Position numbers and translations under genes: made by a program. A stretch of 64,000 nucleotides of DNA from Xylocopa sonorina (taxonomy: Eukaryota > Arthropoda > Insecta > Hymenoptera > Apidae): assembly GCF_050948175.1 (NCBI RefSeq), contig NW_027490391.1, positions 327,858 through 391,857 of the forward strand, written 5' to 3'. Under the pieces are notes generated by a model that searched no databases, was not told the DNA's origin, and saw only the letters and a list, made by a program, of their open reading frames with translations. This document shows positions 1 to 14,725 of this stretch, piece after piece. Positions within the stretch are counted from its first letter, which is position 1, and every line of letters starts with the position of its first letter.

Positions 1-3000
1 GAATGCGACACTTCCTCGCTAGGAAATAGCGTTTGCAGATGTCTACGTATCGTAGCAATAGAGTTCTATTGCCCCTTAAAACGCGATATCGCATCTCATT
101 TCTATGTTTCATGGTAAGACATAATATGATTTGCGAAGTGTCATGTATTCCTCGTCTACACTTCAAATGAATGTAAATGCGATACTTCCTCGCTAGGAAA
201 TAGCGTTTGCAGATATCTACGTATCGTTAGCAATAGCTTTCTAATGCTTCTTAAAACGCGATATCGCATCTCATTTCTATGTTTCATGGTAAGATATAAT
301 ATGATTTGCGAAGTGTCATGTATTCCTCGTCTACACTTCAAATGAATGTAAATGCGACACTTCCTTGCAAGGAAATAGCGTTTGCAGATGTCTACGTATC
401 GTAGCAATAGAGTTCTTATGATTCTTAAAACGCGATATTGCATCTCATTTCTATGTTTCATGGTAAGATATAACATGATTTGCGAATTGTTATGTATTCC
501 TCGTCTACACTTCAAATGAATGTGAATGCGACACTTCCTCGCTAGGAAATAGCGTTTGCAGATGTCTACGTATCGTAGCAATAGAGTTCTAATGCTTCTT
601 AAAAAGCGATATCGCATCTCATTTCTATGTTTCATGGTAAGATATAATATGATTTGCGAAGTGTTATGTATTCCTCGCCTACACTTCAAATGAATGTAAA
701 TGCGACACTTCCTTGCAAGGATATAGCGTTTGCAGATGTCTACGTATCGTAGCAATAGAGATCTAGTGCTTCTTAAAAGGCGATATCGCATCTCATTTCT
801 ACGTTTCATGGTAAGGTATAATATGATATGCGAAGTGTTATGTATTCCTCGTCTACATTTCAAATGAATGTAAATGTGACATTTCCTTGCAAGGAAATAG
901 CGTTTGCAGATGTCTACGTATCGTAGCAATAGAGTTCTTATGATTCTTAAAACGCGATATTGCATCTCATTTCTATGTTTCATGGTAAGATATGACATGA
1001 TTTGCGAATTGTTATGTATTCCTCGTCTACACTTCAAATGAATGTGAATGCGACACTTCCTCGCTAGGAAATAGCGTTTGCAGTTGTCTACCTATCGTAG
1101 CAATAGAGATCTAGTGCTTCTTAAATCGCGATATCGCATCTCATTTCTATGTTTCATGGTAAGATATAATATGATTTGCGAAGTGTCATGTATTCCTCGT
1201 CTACACTTCAAATGAATGTAAATGCGACACTTCCTTGCAACGAAATAGCGTTTGCAGATGTCTACGTATCGTAACAATAGAGTTCTTATGATTCTTAAAA
1301 CGCGATATCGCATCTCATTTCTATGTTTCATGGTAAGACATAATATGATTTGCGAAGTGTCATGTATTCCTCGTCTACACTTCAAATGAATGTAAATGCG
1401 ACACTTCCTTGCTAGGAAATAGCGTCTGCAGATGTCTAGGTATCGTAGCAATAGAGTTCTAATGCCTCTTAAAACGCGATATCGCATCTCATTTCTATGT
1501 TTCATGGTAAGATATAATATGATTTGGGAAGTGTTATGTATTCCTCGCCCACACTTCAAATGAATGTAAATGCGACACTTCTTTGCTAGGAAATAGCGTT
1601 TGCAGATGTCTACGTATCGTAGCAATAGAGTTCTTATGATTCTTAAAACGCGATATTGCATCTCATTTCTATGTTTCATGGTAAGATATAATATGATTTG
1701 CCAATTGTTATGTATTCCTCGTCTACACCTCAAATGAATGTGAATGCGACACTTCCTCGCTAGGAAATAGCGTTTGCAGATATCTACGTATCGTAGCAAT
1801 GGATTTCTGATGCTTCTTAAAACGCGATATCGCATCTCATTTCTATGTTTCATGGTAAGATATAATATGATTTGCGAAGTGTTATGTATTCCTCGTCTAC
1901 ACTTCAAATGAATGTAAATGCGACACTTCTTTGCAAGGAAATAGCTTTTGCAGATGTCTACGTATCGTTGCAAAAGAGTTCTTATGATTCTTAAAACGCT
2001 ATATCGCATCTCATTTCTATGTTTCATGGTAAGATATAATATGATTTGCGGAGTGTTATGTATTCCTCGTCTACACTTCAAATGAATGTAAATGTGACAT
2101 TTCCTTGCAAGGAAATAGCGTTTGCAAATGTCTACCTATCGTAGCAATAGAGCTCTTATGATTCTTAAAACGCGATATCGCATCTCATTTCTATGTTTCA
2201 TGGTAAGACATAATATGATTTGCGAAGTGTTATGTATTCCTCGTCTACACTTCAAATGAATGTAAATGCGACACTTCTTTGCTAGGAAATAGCGTTTGCA
2301 AATGTCTACATATCGTAGCAACAGTGTTCCAATGCTTCTTAAAACGCGATATCGCATCTCATTTCTATGTTTCATGGTAAGACATAATATGATTTGCGAA
2401 GTGTCATGTATTCCTCGTCTACACTTCAAATGAATGTAAATGCGATACTTCCTCGCTAGGAAATAGCGTTTGCAGATGTCTACGTAACGTTAGCAATAGC
2501 TTTCTAATGCTTCTTAAAACGCGATATCGCATCTCATTTCTATGTTTCATGGTAAGATAAAATATGATTTGGGAAGTGTTATGTATTCCTCGCCCACACT
2601 TCAAATGAATGTAAATGCGACACTTCTTTGCTAGGAAATAGCGTTTGCAAATGTCTACATATCGTAGCAATAGTGTTCTAATGCTTCTTAAAACGCGATA
2701 TCGCATCTCATTTCTATGTTTCATGGTAAGACATAATATGATTTGCGAAGTGTCATGTATTCCTCGTCTACACTTCAAATGAATGTAAATGCGATACTTC
2801 CTCGCTAGGAAATAGCGTTTGCAGATGTCTACGTATCCTTAGCAATAGCTTTCTAATGCTTCTTAGAACGCGATATCGCATCTCATTTCTATGTTTCATG
2901 GTAAGATATAATATGATTTGCGAAGTGTCATGTATTCTTCCTCTACACTTCAAATGAATGTAAATGCGACACTTTCTCGCTAGGAAATAGCGTTTGCAAA

Positions 3001-4867
3001 TGTCTACACATCGTAGCAATAGTGTTCTAATGCTTCTTAAAACGCGATATCGCATCTCATTTCTATGTTTCATGGTATGATATAATATGATTTGCGAAGT
3101 ATCATGTATTCCTCGTCTACACTTCAAATGAATGTACACTTCCTTGCTAGGAAATAGTGATTGCAGATGTCTACGTATCGTAGCAATAGAGTTCATATGA
3201 TACTTAAAACGCGATATCGCATCTCATTTCTATGTTTCATGGTAAGATGTAACATGATTTGCGAAGTGTTATGTATTCCACGTCTACACTTCAAATGAAT
3301 GTGAATGCGATACTTCCTCGCTAGGAAATAGCGTTTGCATATGTCTACGTATCGTTAGCAATAGCTTTCTAATGCTTCTTAAAACGCGATATCGCATCTC
3401 ATTTCTATGTTTCATGGTAAGATATAATATGATTTACGAAGTGTCATGTATTCCTCGTCTACACTTCAAATGAATGTAAATGCGACACTTCCTTGCAAGG
3501 AAATAGCGTTTGCGGATGTCTACGTATCGAAGCAATAGAGTTCAAATGCTTTTTAAAACAAGATATTGCATCTCATACCTAAGTTTCATGATAAGATATA
3601 ATATTCAGTGCGAAGTGTTATGCATTCCTCGTCTACGATTCAAATGAATGTAAATGCGACACTTCCTTGCAAGGAAATAGCGATTGCAGATGTCTACGTA
3701 TCGTAGCAGTAGAGTTCTAATGCTTCTTAAAACGCGATATCGCATCTCATTTCTATGTTTCATGGTAAGATATAATATGACTTGCGAAGTATTATGTATT
3801 CCTCGTCTACACATCAAATGAATGGGTAATGCGACACTTCCTCGCTAGGAAATAGCGTTTGCAGATATCTACGTATCGTAGCAATGGATTTCTGATGCTT
3901 CTTATAACGCGATATCGCATCTCATTTCTATGTCTCATGGTAAGATAGAATATGATTTGCGAAGTATCATGTATTCCTCGTCTACACTTCAAATGAATGT
4001 AAATGCGACACTTCCTTGCTAGGAAATAGCGTCTGCAGATGTCTAGGTATCGTAGCAATAGAGTTCTAATGCCTCTTAAAACGCGATATCGCATCTCATT
4101 TCTATGTTTCATGGTAAGATATAATATGATTTGCGAAGTGTTATGTATTCCTCGTCTACACTTCAAATGAATGTAAATGTGACATTTCCTTGCAAGGAAA
4201 TAGCGATTGCAGATGTCTACGTACCGTAGCAATAGAGTTCATATGATTCTTAAAACCCGATATCGCATCTCATTTCTATGTTTCATGGTAAGATGTAACA
4301 TGATTTGCGATGTGTTATGTATTCCTCGTCTACACTTCAAATGAATGTGAATGCGATTCTTCCTCGCTAGGAAATAGCGTTTGCAGATATCTACGTATCG
4401 TTAGCAATAGCTTTCTAATGCTTCTTAAAACGCGATATCGCATCTCATTTCTATGTTTCATGGTAAGATATAATATGATTTGCGAAGTGTCATGTATTCC
4501 TCGTCTACCATTCAGATGAATGTAAATGCGACACTTCCTTGCAAGGATATAGCGTTTGCAGATGTCTACGTATCGTAGCGATAGAGTTCTTATGATTCTT
4601 AAAAGGCGATATCGCATCTCATTTCTACGTTTCATGGTAAGGTATAATATGATATGCGAAGTGTTATGAATTCCTCGTCTACATTTCAAATGAATGTAAA
4701 TGTGACATTTCCTTGCAAGGAAATAGCGTTTGCAGATGTCTACCTATCGTAGCAATAGAGATCTAGTGCTTCTTAAAACGCGAAATCGCATCTCATTTCT
4801 ATGTTTCATGGTAAGATATAATATGATTTGCGAAGTGTCATGTATTCCTCGTCTACACTTCAAGTGA

Positions 4868-7800
4868 ATGTAAATGCGACACTTCCTTGCAACAAAATAG
4901 CGTTTGCAGATGTCTACCTATCGTAGCAATAGACATCTAGTGCTTCTTAAACCGCGATATCGCATCTCATTCCTATGTTTCATGGTTAGATATAATATGA
5001 TTTGCGAAGTGTTATGTATTCCTCGTCTACACTTCAAATGAATGTAAATGCGACACTTCTTTGCAAGGAAATAGCGATTGCAGATGTCTACGTATCGAAG
5101 CAATAGAGTTCAAATGCTTTTTAAAACGAGATATTGCATCTCATACCTATGTTTCATGATAAGATATAATATTCAGTGCGAAGTGTTATGCATTCCTCGT
5201 CTACGATTCAAATGAATGTAAATGCTACACTTCCTTGCAAGGAAATAGCGATTGCAGATGTCTACGTATCGTAGCAATAGAGTTCATATGATCCTTAAAA
5301 CGCGATATCGCATCTCATTTCTATGTTTCATGGTAAGATATAACATGATTTGCGAAGTGTCATGTGTTCCTCGTCTACACTTCAAATGAATGTGAATGCG
5401 ATACGTCCTCGCTAGGAAATAGCGTTTGCAGATGTTTACGTATCGTTAGCAATAGCCTTCTAATGCTTCTTAAAACGCGATATCGCATCTAATTTCTATG
5501 TTTCATGGTAAGATATAATATGATTTGCGAAGTATCATGTATTCCTCGTCTACACATCAAATGAATGTAAATGCGACACTTCCTTGCTAGGAAATAGCGT
5601 TTGCAAATGTCTACATATCGTAGCAATATTGTTCTAATGCTTCTTAAAACGCGATATCGCATCTCATTTCTATGTTTCATGGTAAGATATAACATGATTT
5701 GCGAATTGTTATGTATTCCTCGTCTACACTTCAAATGAATGTGAATGCGACACTTCCTCGCTGGGAAATAGCGTTTGCAAATGTCTACGTATCGTAGCAA
5801 CAGAGTTCATATGATCCTTAAAACGCGATATCGCATCTCATTTCTATGTTTCATGGTAAGATATAATATGATTTGCGGAGTGTTATGTATTCCTCGTCTA
5901 CACTTCAAATGAATGTAAATGTGACATTTCCATGCAAGGAAATAGCGTTTGCAAATGTCTACCTATCGTAGCAATAGTGTTCTAATGCATCCTAAAACGC
6001 GATATCGCATCTCATTTCTATGTTTCATGGTAAGATAAAATATGATTTGGGAAGTGTTATGTATTCCTCGCCCACACTTCAAATGAATGTAAATGCGACA
6101 CTTCCTTGCTAGGAAATAGCGTTTGCAAATGTCTACATATCGTAGCAATAGTGTTGTAATGCTTCTTAAAACGCGATATCGCATCTCATTTCTATGTTTC
6201 ATGGTAAGATATAATATGATTTGCGAAGTGTCATGTATTCTTCGTCTACACTTCAAATGAATGTAAATGCGACACTTCCTTGCAAGGAAATAGCGTTTGC
6301 AGATGTCTACGTATCGTAGCAATAGAGTTCTTATGATTCTTAAAACGCGATATTGCATCTCATTTCTATGTTTCATGGTAAGATATAATATGATTTGCGA
6401 AGTGTTATGTATTCCTCGTCTACACTTCAAATGAATGTGAATGCGACACTTCCTCGCTAGGAAATAGCGTTTGCAGATGACTACGTATCGTAGCAATGGA
6501 TTTCTGATGCTTCTTAAAACCCGATATCGCATCTCATTTCTATGTTTCATGATAAGATATAATATGATATGCGATGTGTTATGTATTCATCGTCTACACT
6601 TCAAATGAATGTAAATGCGACACTTCTTTGCTAGGAAATAGTGTTTGCAAATGTCTACATATCGTAGCAATAGTGTTCTAATGCTTCTTAAAACGCGATA
6701 TCGCATCTCATTTCTATGTTTCATGGTAAGATATAATATGATTTGCGAAGTATCATGTATTCCTCGTCTACACTTCAAATGAATGTAAATGCGACACTTC
6801 TTTGCTAGGAAATAGCGTTTGCAAATGTCTACCTATCGTAGCAATAGTGTTCTAATGCTTCCTAAAACGCGATATCGCATCTCATTTCTATGTTTCATGG
6901 TAAGATATAATATGATTTGCGAAGTATCATGTATTCCTCGTCTACACTTCAAATGAATGTAAATGCGACACTTCCTTGCTAGGAAATAGCGTCCGCAGAT
7001 GTCTAGGTATCGTAGCAATAGAGTTCTAATGCCTCTTAAAACGCGATGTCGCATCTCATTTCTATGTTTCATGGTAAGATATAATATGATTTGCGAAGTG
7101 TTATGTATTCCTCGTCTACACTTCAAATGAATGTAAATGTGACATTTCCTTGCAAGGAAATAGCGTTTGCAGATGTCTACGTATCGTAGCAATAGTGTTC
7201 TAATGCTTCTTAAAACGCGATATCGCATCTAATTTCTATGATTCATGGTAAGATATAATATGATTTGCGAAGTGTCATGTATTCCTCGTCTACGATTCAA
7301 ATGAATGTAATTGCGACACTTCCTTGCAAGGAAATAGCGTTTGCAGATGACTACGTATCGTAGCAATGGATTTCTGATGCTTCTTAAAACCCGATATCGC
7401 ATCTCATTTCTATGTTTCATGGTAAGATATAATATGATATGCGAAGTGTTATGTATTCCTCGTCTACACTTCAAATGAATGTAAATGCGACACTTCTTTG
7501 CTAGGAAATAGTGTTTGCAAATGTCTACATATCGTAGCAATAGAGATCTAATGCCTCTTAAAACGCGATATCGCATCTCATTTCTATGTTTCATGGTAAG
7601 ATATAATATGATTTGCGAAGTGTTATGTATTCCTCGTCTACACTTCAAATGAATGTAAATGCGACACTTCTTTGCAAGGAAATAGCGATTGCAGATGTCT
7701 ACGTATCGTAGCAATAGAGTTCATATGATTCTTAAAACGCGATATCGCATCTCATTTCTATGTTTCATGGTAAGATATAATATGATTTGCGAAGTGTTAT

Positions 7801-8000
7801 GTATTCCTCGTCTACACTTCAAATGAATGTAAATGCGACACTTCCTTGCTAGGAAATAGCGTCGGCAGATGTCTAGGTATCGTAGCAATAGAGTTCTAAT
7901 GCCTCTTAAAACGCGATATCGCATCTCATTTCTATGTTTCATGGTAAGATATAATATGATTTGCGAAGTGTTATGTATTCCTCGTCTACACATCAAAGGA
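4868..8000. repeat. 3133-bp higher-order unit, copy 1 (18 monomers)
   Basis: A run of 18 monomers (18 x 174 + 1 = 3133 bp) is repeated immediately downstream at an offset of exactly 3133. Only about two substitutions were noticed between copies (near 4970/8103 and 5621/8754). The extra base comes from a monomer with CGTTAGC in place of CGTAGC near 5450. The left boundary is placed where identity with the second copy starts, just before the GCAACAAAATAGCG variant. Boundaries are good to a few tens of bases. Confidence 0.85.
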
Positions 8001-10979
8001 ATGTAAATGCGACACTTCCTTGCAACAAAATAGCGTTTGCAGATGTCTACCTATCGTAGCAATAGACATCTAGTGCTTCTTAAACCGCGATATCGCATCT
8101 CATTTCTATGTTTCATGGTTAGATATAATATGATTTGCGAAGTGTTATGTATTCCTCGTCTACACTTCAAATGAATGTAAATGCGACACTTCTTTGCAAG
8201 GAAATAGCGATTGCAGATGTCTACGTATCGAAGCAATAGAGTTCAAATGCTTTTTAAAACGAGATATTGCATCTCATACCTATGTTTCATGATAAGATAT
8301 AATATTCAGTGCGAAGTGTTATGCATTCCTCGTCTACGATTCAAATGAATGTAAATGCTACACTTCCTTGCAAGGAAATAGCGATTGCAGATGTCTACGT
8401 ATCGTAGCAATAGAGTTCATATGATCCTTAAAACGCGATATCGCATCTCATTTCTATGTTTCATGGTAAGATATAACATGATTTGCGAAGTGTCATGTGT
8501 TCCTCGTCTACACTTCAAATGAATGTGAATGCGATACGTCCTCGCTAGGAAATAGCGTTTGCAGATGTTTACGTATCGTTAGCAATAGCCTTCTAATGCT
8601 TCTTAAAACGCGATATCGCATCTAATTTCTATGTTTCATGGTAAGATATAATATGATTTGCGAAGTATCATGTATTCCTCGTCTACACATCAAATGAATG
8701 TAAATGCGACACTTCCTTGCTAGGAAATAGCGTTTGCAAATGTCTACATATCGCAGCAATATTGTTCTAATGCTTCTTAAAACGCGATATCGCATCTCAT
8801 TTCTATGTTTCATGGTAAGATATAACATGATTTGCGAATTGTTATGTATTCCTCGTCTACACTTCAAATGAATGTGAATGCGACACTTCCTCGCTGGGAA
8901 ATAGCGTTTGCAAATGTCTACGTATCGTAGCAACAGAGTTCATATGATCCTTAAAACGCGATATCGCATCTCATTTCTATGTTTCATGGTAAGATATAAT
9001 ATGATTTGCGGAGTGTTATGTATTCCTCGTCTACACTTCAAATGAATGTAAATGTGACATTTCCATGCAAGGAAATAGCGTTTGCAAATGTCTACCTATC
9101 GTAGCAATAGTGTTCTAATGCATCCTAAAACGCGATATCGCATCTCATTTCTATGTTTCATGGTAAGATAAAATATGATTTGGGAAGTGTTATGTATTCC
9201 TCGCCCACACTTCAAATGAATGTAAATGCGACACTTCCTTGCTAGGAAATAGCGTTTGCAAATGTCTACATATCGTAGCAATAGTGTTGTAATGCTTCTT
9301 AAAACGCGATATCGCATCTCATTTCTATGTTTCATGGTAAGATATAATATGATTTGCGAAGTGTCATGTATTCTTCGTCTACACTTCAAATGAATGTAAA
9401 TGCGACACTTCCTTGCAAGGAAATAGCGTTTGCAGATGTCTACGTATCGTAGCAATAGAGTTCTTATGATTCTTAAAACGCGATATTGCATCTCATTTCT
9501 ATGTTTCATGGTAAGATATAATATGATTTGCGAAGTGTTATGTATTCCTCGTCTACACTTCAAATGAATGTGAATGCGACACTTCCTCGCTAGGAAATAG
9601 CGTTTGCAGATGACTACGTATCGTAGCAATGGATTTCTGATGCTTCTTAAAACCCGATATCGCATCTCATTTCTATGTTTCATGATAAGATATAATATGA
9701 TATGCGATGTGTTATGTATTCATCGTCTACACTTCAAATGAATGTAAATGCGACACTTCTTTGCTAGGAAATAGTGTTTGCAAATGTCTACATATCGTAG
9801 CAATAGTGTTCTAATGCTTCTTAAAACGCGATATCGCATCTCATTTCTATGTTTCATGGTAAGATATAATATGATTTGCGAAGTATCATGTATTCCTCGT
9901 CTACACTTCAAATGAATGTAAATGCGACACTTCTTTGCTAGGAAATAGCGTTTGCAAATGTCTACCTATCGTAGCAATAGTGTTCTAATGCTTCCTAAAA
10001 CGCGATATCGCATCTCATTTCTATGTTTCATGGTAAGATATAATATGATTTGCGAAGTATCATGTATTCCTCGTCTACACTTCAAATGAATGTAAATGCG
10101 ACACTTCCTTGCTAGGAAATAGCGTCCGCAGATGTCTAGGTATCGTAGCAATAGAGTTCTAATGCCTCTTAAAACGCGATGTCGCATCTCATTTCTATGT
10201 TTCATGGTAAGATATAATATGATTTGCGAAGTGTTATGTATTCCTCGTCTACACTTCAAATGAATGTAAATGTGACATTTCCTTGCAAGGAAATAGCGTT
10301 TGCAGATGTCTACGTATCGTAGCAATAGTGTTCTAATGCTTCTTAAAACGCGATATCGCATCTAATTTCTATGATTCATGGTAAGATATAATATGATTTG
10401 CGAAGTGTCATGTATTCCTCGTCTACGATTCAAATGAATGTAATTGCGACACTTCCTTGCAAGGAAATAGCGTTTGCAGATGACTACGTATCGTAGCAAT
10501 GGATTTCTGATGCTTCTTAAAACCCGATATCGCATCTCATTTCTATGTTTCATGGTAAGATATAATATGATATGCGAAGTGTTATGTATTCCTCGTCTAC
10601 ACTTCAAATGAATGTAAATGCGACACTTCTTTGCTAGGAAATAGTGTTTGCAAATGTCTACATATCGTAGCAATAGAGATCTAATGCCTCTTAAAACGCG
10701 ATATCGCATCTCATTTCTATGTTTCATGGTAAGATATAATATGATTTGCGAAGTGTTATGTATTCCTCGTCTACACTTCAAATGAATGTAAATGCGACAC
10801 TTCTTTGCAAGGAAATAGCGATTGCAGATGTCTACGTATCGTAGCAATAGAGTTCATATGATTCTTAAAACGCGATATCGCATCTCATTTCTATGTTTCA
10901 TGGTAAGATATAATATGATTTGCGAAGTGTTATGTATTCCTCGTCTACACTTCAAATGAATGTAAATGCGACACTTCCT
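8001..10979. repeat. 3133-bp higher-order unit, copy 2 (nearly complete)
   Basis: Second tandem copy of the unit at 4868-8000. It matches through about 10979 and then diverges at the monomer that reads GCAAGG..GTTTGCGG instead of GCTAGG..GTCGGCAG, so the last monomer of the unit is missing or replaced. The very low divergence implies a recent unequal exchange, or an assembly duplication that needs read-level checking. Confidence 0.83.
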
Positions 10980-11879
10980 TGCAAGGAAATAGCGTTTGCG
11001 GATGTCTACGTACCGAAGCAATAGTGTTCAAATGCTTCTTAAAACGAGATATTGCATCTCATACCTATGTTTCATGATAAGATATAATATTCAGTGCGAA
11101 GTGTTATGCATTCCTCGTCTACGATTCAAATGAATGTAAATGCGACACTTCCTTGCAAGGAAATAGCGTTTGCAGATGTCTACGTATCGCAGCAATAGAT
11201 TTCTAATGCCTCTTAAAGCGCGATATCGCATCTTATTTCTATGCTTCATGGTAATATGTAATATTCATTGCGAAGTGTTATGCATTCCTCGTCTACGATT
11301 CAAATGAAAGTAAATGCGACACTTCCTTGCAAGGAAATAGCGATTGCAGATGTCTACGTATCGTAGCAGTAGAGTTCTAATGCTTCTTAAAACGCGATAT
11401 CGCATCTCATCTCTATGTTTCATGGTAAGATATAATATTCAGTGCGAAGTGTTATGCATTCCTCGTCTACGATTCAAATGAATGTAAATGCGACACTTCC
11501 TTGCAAGGAAATAGCGTTTGCGGATGTCTACGTATCGTAGCGATAGAGTTTTATGATTCTTAAAAGGCGATATCGCATCTCATTTCTATGTTTCATGGTA
11601 AGGTATAATATGATTTGCGAAGTACCATGTATTCCTCGTCTACTCTTCAAATGAATGTAAATGCGACACTTCCTTGCAAGGAAATAGCGTTTGCAGATGT
11701 CTACGTATCGAAGCAATACAGTTCAAATGCTTCTTAGAACGAGATATTGCATCTCATATCTATGTTTCATGATAAGATATAATATTCATTGCGAAGTGTT
11801 ATGCATTCCTCGTCTACGATTCAAATGAATGTAAATGCGACACTTCCTTGCAAGGAAATAGCGTTTGCAGGTGTCTACG

Positions 11880-12706
11880 TATCGTAGCAATAGAGTTCTT
11901 ATGATTCTTAAAACGCGATATTGCATCTCATTTCTATGTTTCATGGTAAGATATAATATGATTTGCGAAGTGTTATGTATTCCTCGTCTACACTTCAAAT
12001 GAATGTGAATGCGACACTTCCTCGCTAGGAAATAGCGTTTGCAGATGACTACGTATCGTAGCAATGGATTTCTGATGCTTCTTAAAACCCGATATCGCAT
12101 CTCATTTCTATGTTTCATGATAAGATATAATATGATATGCGATGTGTTATGTATTCATCGTCTACACTTCAAATGAATGTAAATGCGACACTTCTTTGCT
12201 AGGAAATAGTGTTTGCAAATGTCTACATATCGTAGCAATAGTGTTCTAATGCTTCTTAAAACGCGATATCGCATCTCATTTCTATGTTTCATGGTAAGAT
12301 ATAATATGATTTGCGAAGTATCATGTATTCCTCGTCTACACTTCAAATGAATGTAAATGCGACACTTCTTTGCTAGGAAATAGCGTTTGCAAATGTCTAC
12401 CTATCGTAGCAATAGTGTTCTAATGCTTCCTAAAACGCGATATCGCATCTCATTTCTATGTTTCATGGTAAGATATAATATGATTTGCGAAGTATCATGT
12501 ATTCCTCGTCTACACTTCAAATGAATGTAAATGCGACACTTCCTTGCTAGGAAATAGCGTCCGCAGATGTCTAGGTATCGTAGCAATAGAGTTCTAATGC
12601 CTCTTAAAACGCGATGTCGCATCTCATTTCTATGTTTCATGGTAAGATATAATATGATTTGCGAAGTGTTATGTATTCCTCGTCTACACTTCAAATGAAT
12701 GTAAAT
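11880..12706. repeat. Partial third copy of the 18-monomer unit
   Basis: About 830 bp matches 9445-10271 (and the corresponding part of copy 1) at an offset of 2435 bp, close to 14 monomers. It includes a rare variant with the CATCGTCTACAC boundary near 12155. It is flanked by diverged monomers near 11000-11820. Confidence 0.7.
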
Positions 12707-14725
12707 GCGACACTTCTTTGCTAGGAAATAGCGTTTGCAAATGTCTACATATCGTAGCAATTGTGTTCTAATGCTACTTAAAACGCGATATCGCATCTCA
12801 TTTCTATGTTTCATGGTAAGATATAATATGATTTGCGAAGTATCATGTATTCCTCGTCTACACTTCAAATGAATGTAAACGCGACACTTCTTTGCTAGGA
12901 AATAGCGTTTGCAAATGTCTACCTGTCGTAGCAATAGTGTTCTAATGCTTCTTAAAACGCGATATCGCATCTCATTTCTATGTTTCATGGAAAGATATAA
13001 TATGATTTGCGAAGTATCATGTATTCCTCGTCTACACTTCAAACGAATGTAAATGCGACACTTCTTTGCAAGGAAATAGCGTTTGCAGATGTCTACGTTT
13101 CGTTGCAGTAGAGTTCTTATGATTCTTAAAACGCGATATCACATCTCATTTCTAGGTTTAATGGTAAGATATAATATGATTTGCGGAGTGTTGTGTATTC
13201 CTCGTCTACACTTCAAATGAATGTAAATGCGACACTTCCTTGCAAGGAAATAGCGTTTGCAGATGTCTACGTATCGTAGCAATAGAGTTCTTATGATTCT
13301 TAAAACGCGATATCGCATCTCGTTTCTATGTTTCATGGTAAGATATAATATGATTTGCGAAGTGTTATGTATTCCTCGTCTACACTTCAAATGAATGTAA
13401 ATGCGACACTTCTTTGCAAGGAAATAGCGATTGCAGATGTCTACGTATCGTAGCAATAGTGTTCTAATGCTTCTTAAAACGCGATATCGCATCTCATTTC
13501 TATGTTTCATGGTAAGATATAATATGATTTGCGAAGTATCATGTATTCCTCGTCTACACTTCAAATGAATGTAAATGCGACACTACTTTGCTAGGAAATA
13601 GCGTTTGCAAATGTCTACCTATCGTAGCAATAGTGTTCTAATGCTTCTTAAAACGCGATATCGCATCTCATTTCTATGTTTCATGGTAAGATATAATATG
13701 ATTTGCGAAGTATCATGTATTCCTCGTCTACACTTCAAATGAATGTAAATGCGACACTTCCTTGCTAGGAAATAGCGTCGGCAGATGTCTAGGTATCGTA
13801 GCAATAGAGTTCTAATGCCTCTTAAAACGCGATATCGCATCTCATTTCTATGTTTCATGGTAAGATATAATATGATTTGCGAAGTGTTATGTATTCCTCG
13901 TCTACACATCAAAGGAATGTAAATGCGACACTTCCTTGCAAGGAAATAGCGATTGCAAATGTCTACGTATCGTAGCAATTGTGTTCTAATGCTACTTAAA
14001 ACGCGATATCGCATCTCATTTCTATGTTTCATGGTAAGATATAATATGATTTGCGAAGTATCATGTATTCCTCGTCTACACTTCAAATGAATGTAAATGC
14101 GACACTTCTTTGCTAGGAAATAGTGTTTGCAGATGTCTACGTATCGTAGCAATAGAGTTCTTATGATTCTTAAAACGCGATATCGCATCTCATTTCTATG
14201 TTTCATGGTAAGATATTATATGATTTGCGAAGTGTCATGTATTCCTCGTCTACACTTCAAATGAATGTAAATGCGACACTTCTTTGCAAGGAAATAGCGT
14301 TTGCAGAAGTCTACGTATCGTTGCAACAGAGTTCTTATGATACTTAAAACGCGATATCACATCTCATTTCTATGTTTCATGGTAAGATATAATATGATTT
14401 GCGAAGTGTTATGTATTCCTCGTCTACACTTCAAATGAATGTAAATGCGACACTTCTTTGCTAGGAAATAGCGTTTGCAAATGTCTACATATCGTAGCAA
14501 TTGTGTTCTAATGCTACTTAAAACGCGATATCGCATCTCATTTCTATGTTTCATGGTAAGATATAATATGATTTGCGAAGTATCATGTATTCCTCGTCTA
14601 CACTTCAAATGAATGTAAATGCGACACTTCTTTGCTAGGAAATAGCGTTTGCAAATGTCTACCTATCGTAGCAATAGTGTTCTAATGCTTCTTAGAACGC
14701 GATATCGCATCTCATTTCTATGTTT

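Noticed and set aside
156..4232. Series of minus-strand open frames of 70-329 codons as genes
   Set aside because: All are the same 58-codon satellite frame, interrupted at random by indels; most begin at TTG rather than ATG, and no promoter or unique sequence is associated.
4310..4519. Plus-strand 69-codon frame in the satellite
   Set aside because: A chance frame across one and a half monomers; neighbouring monomers close it.
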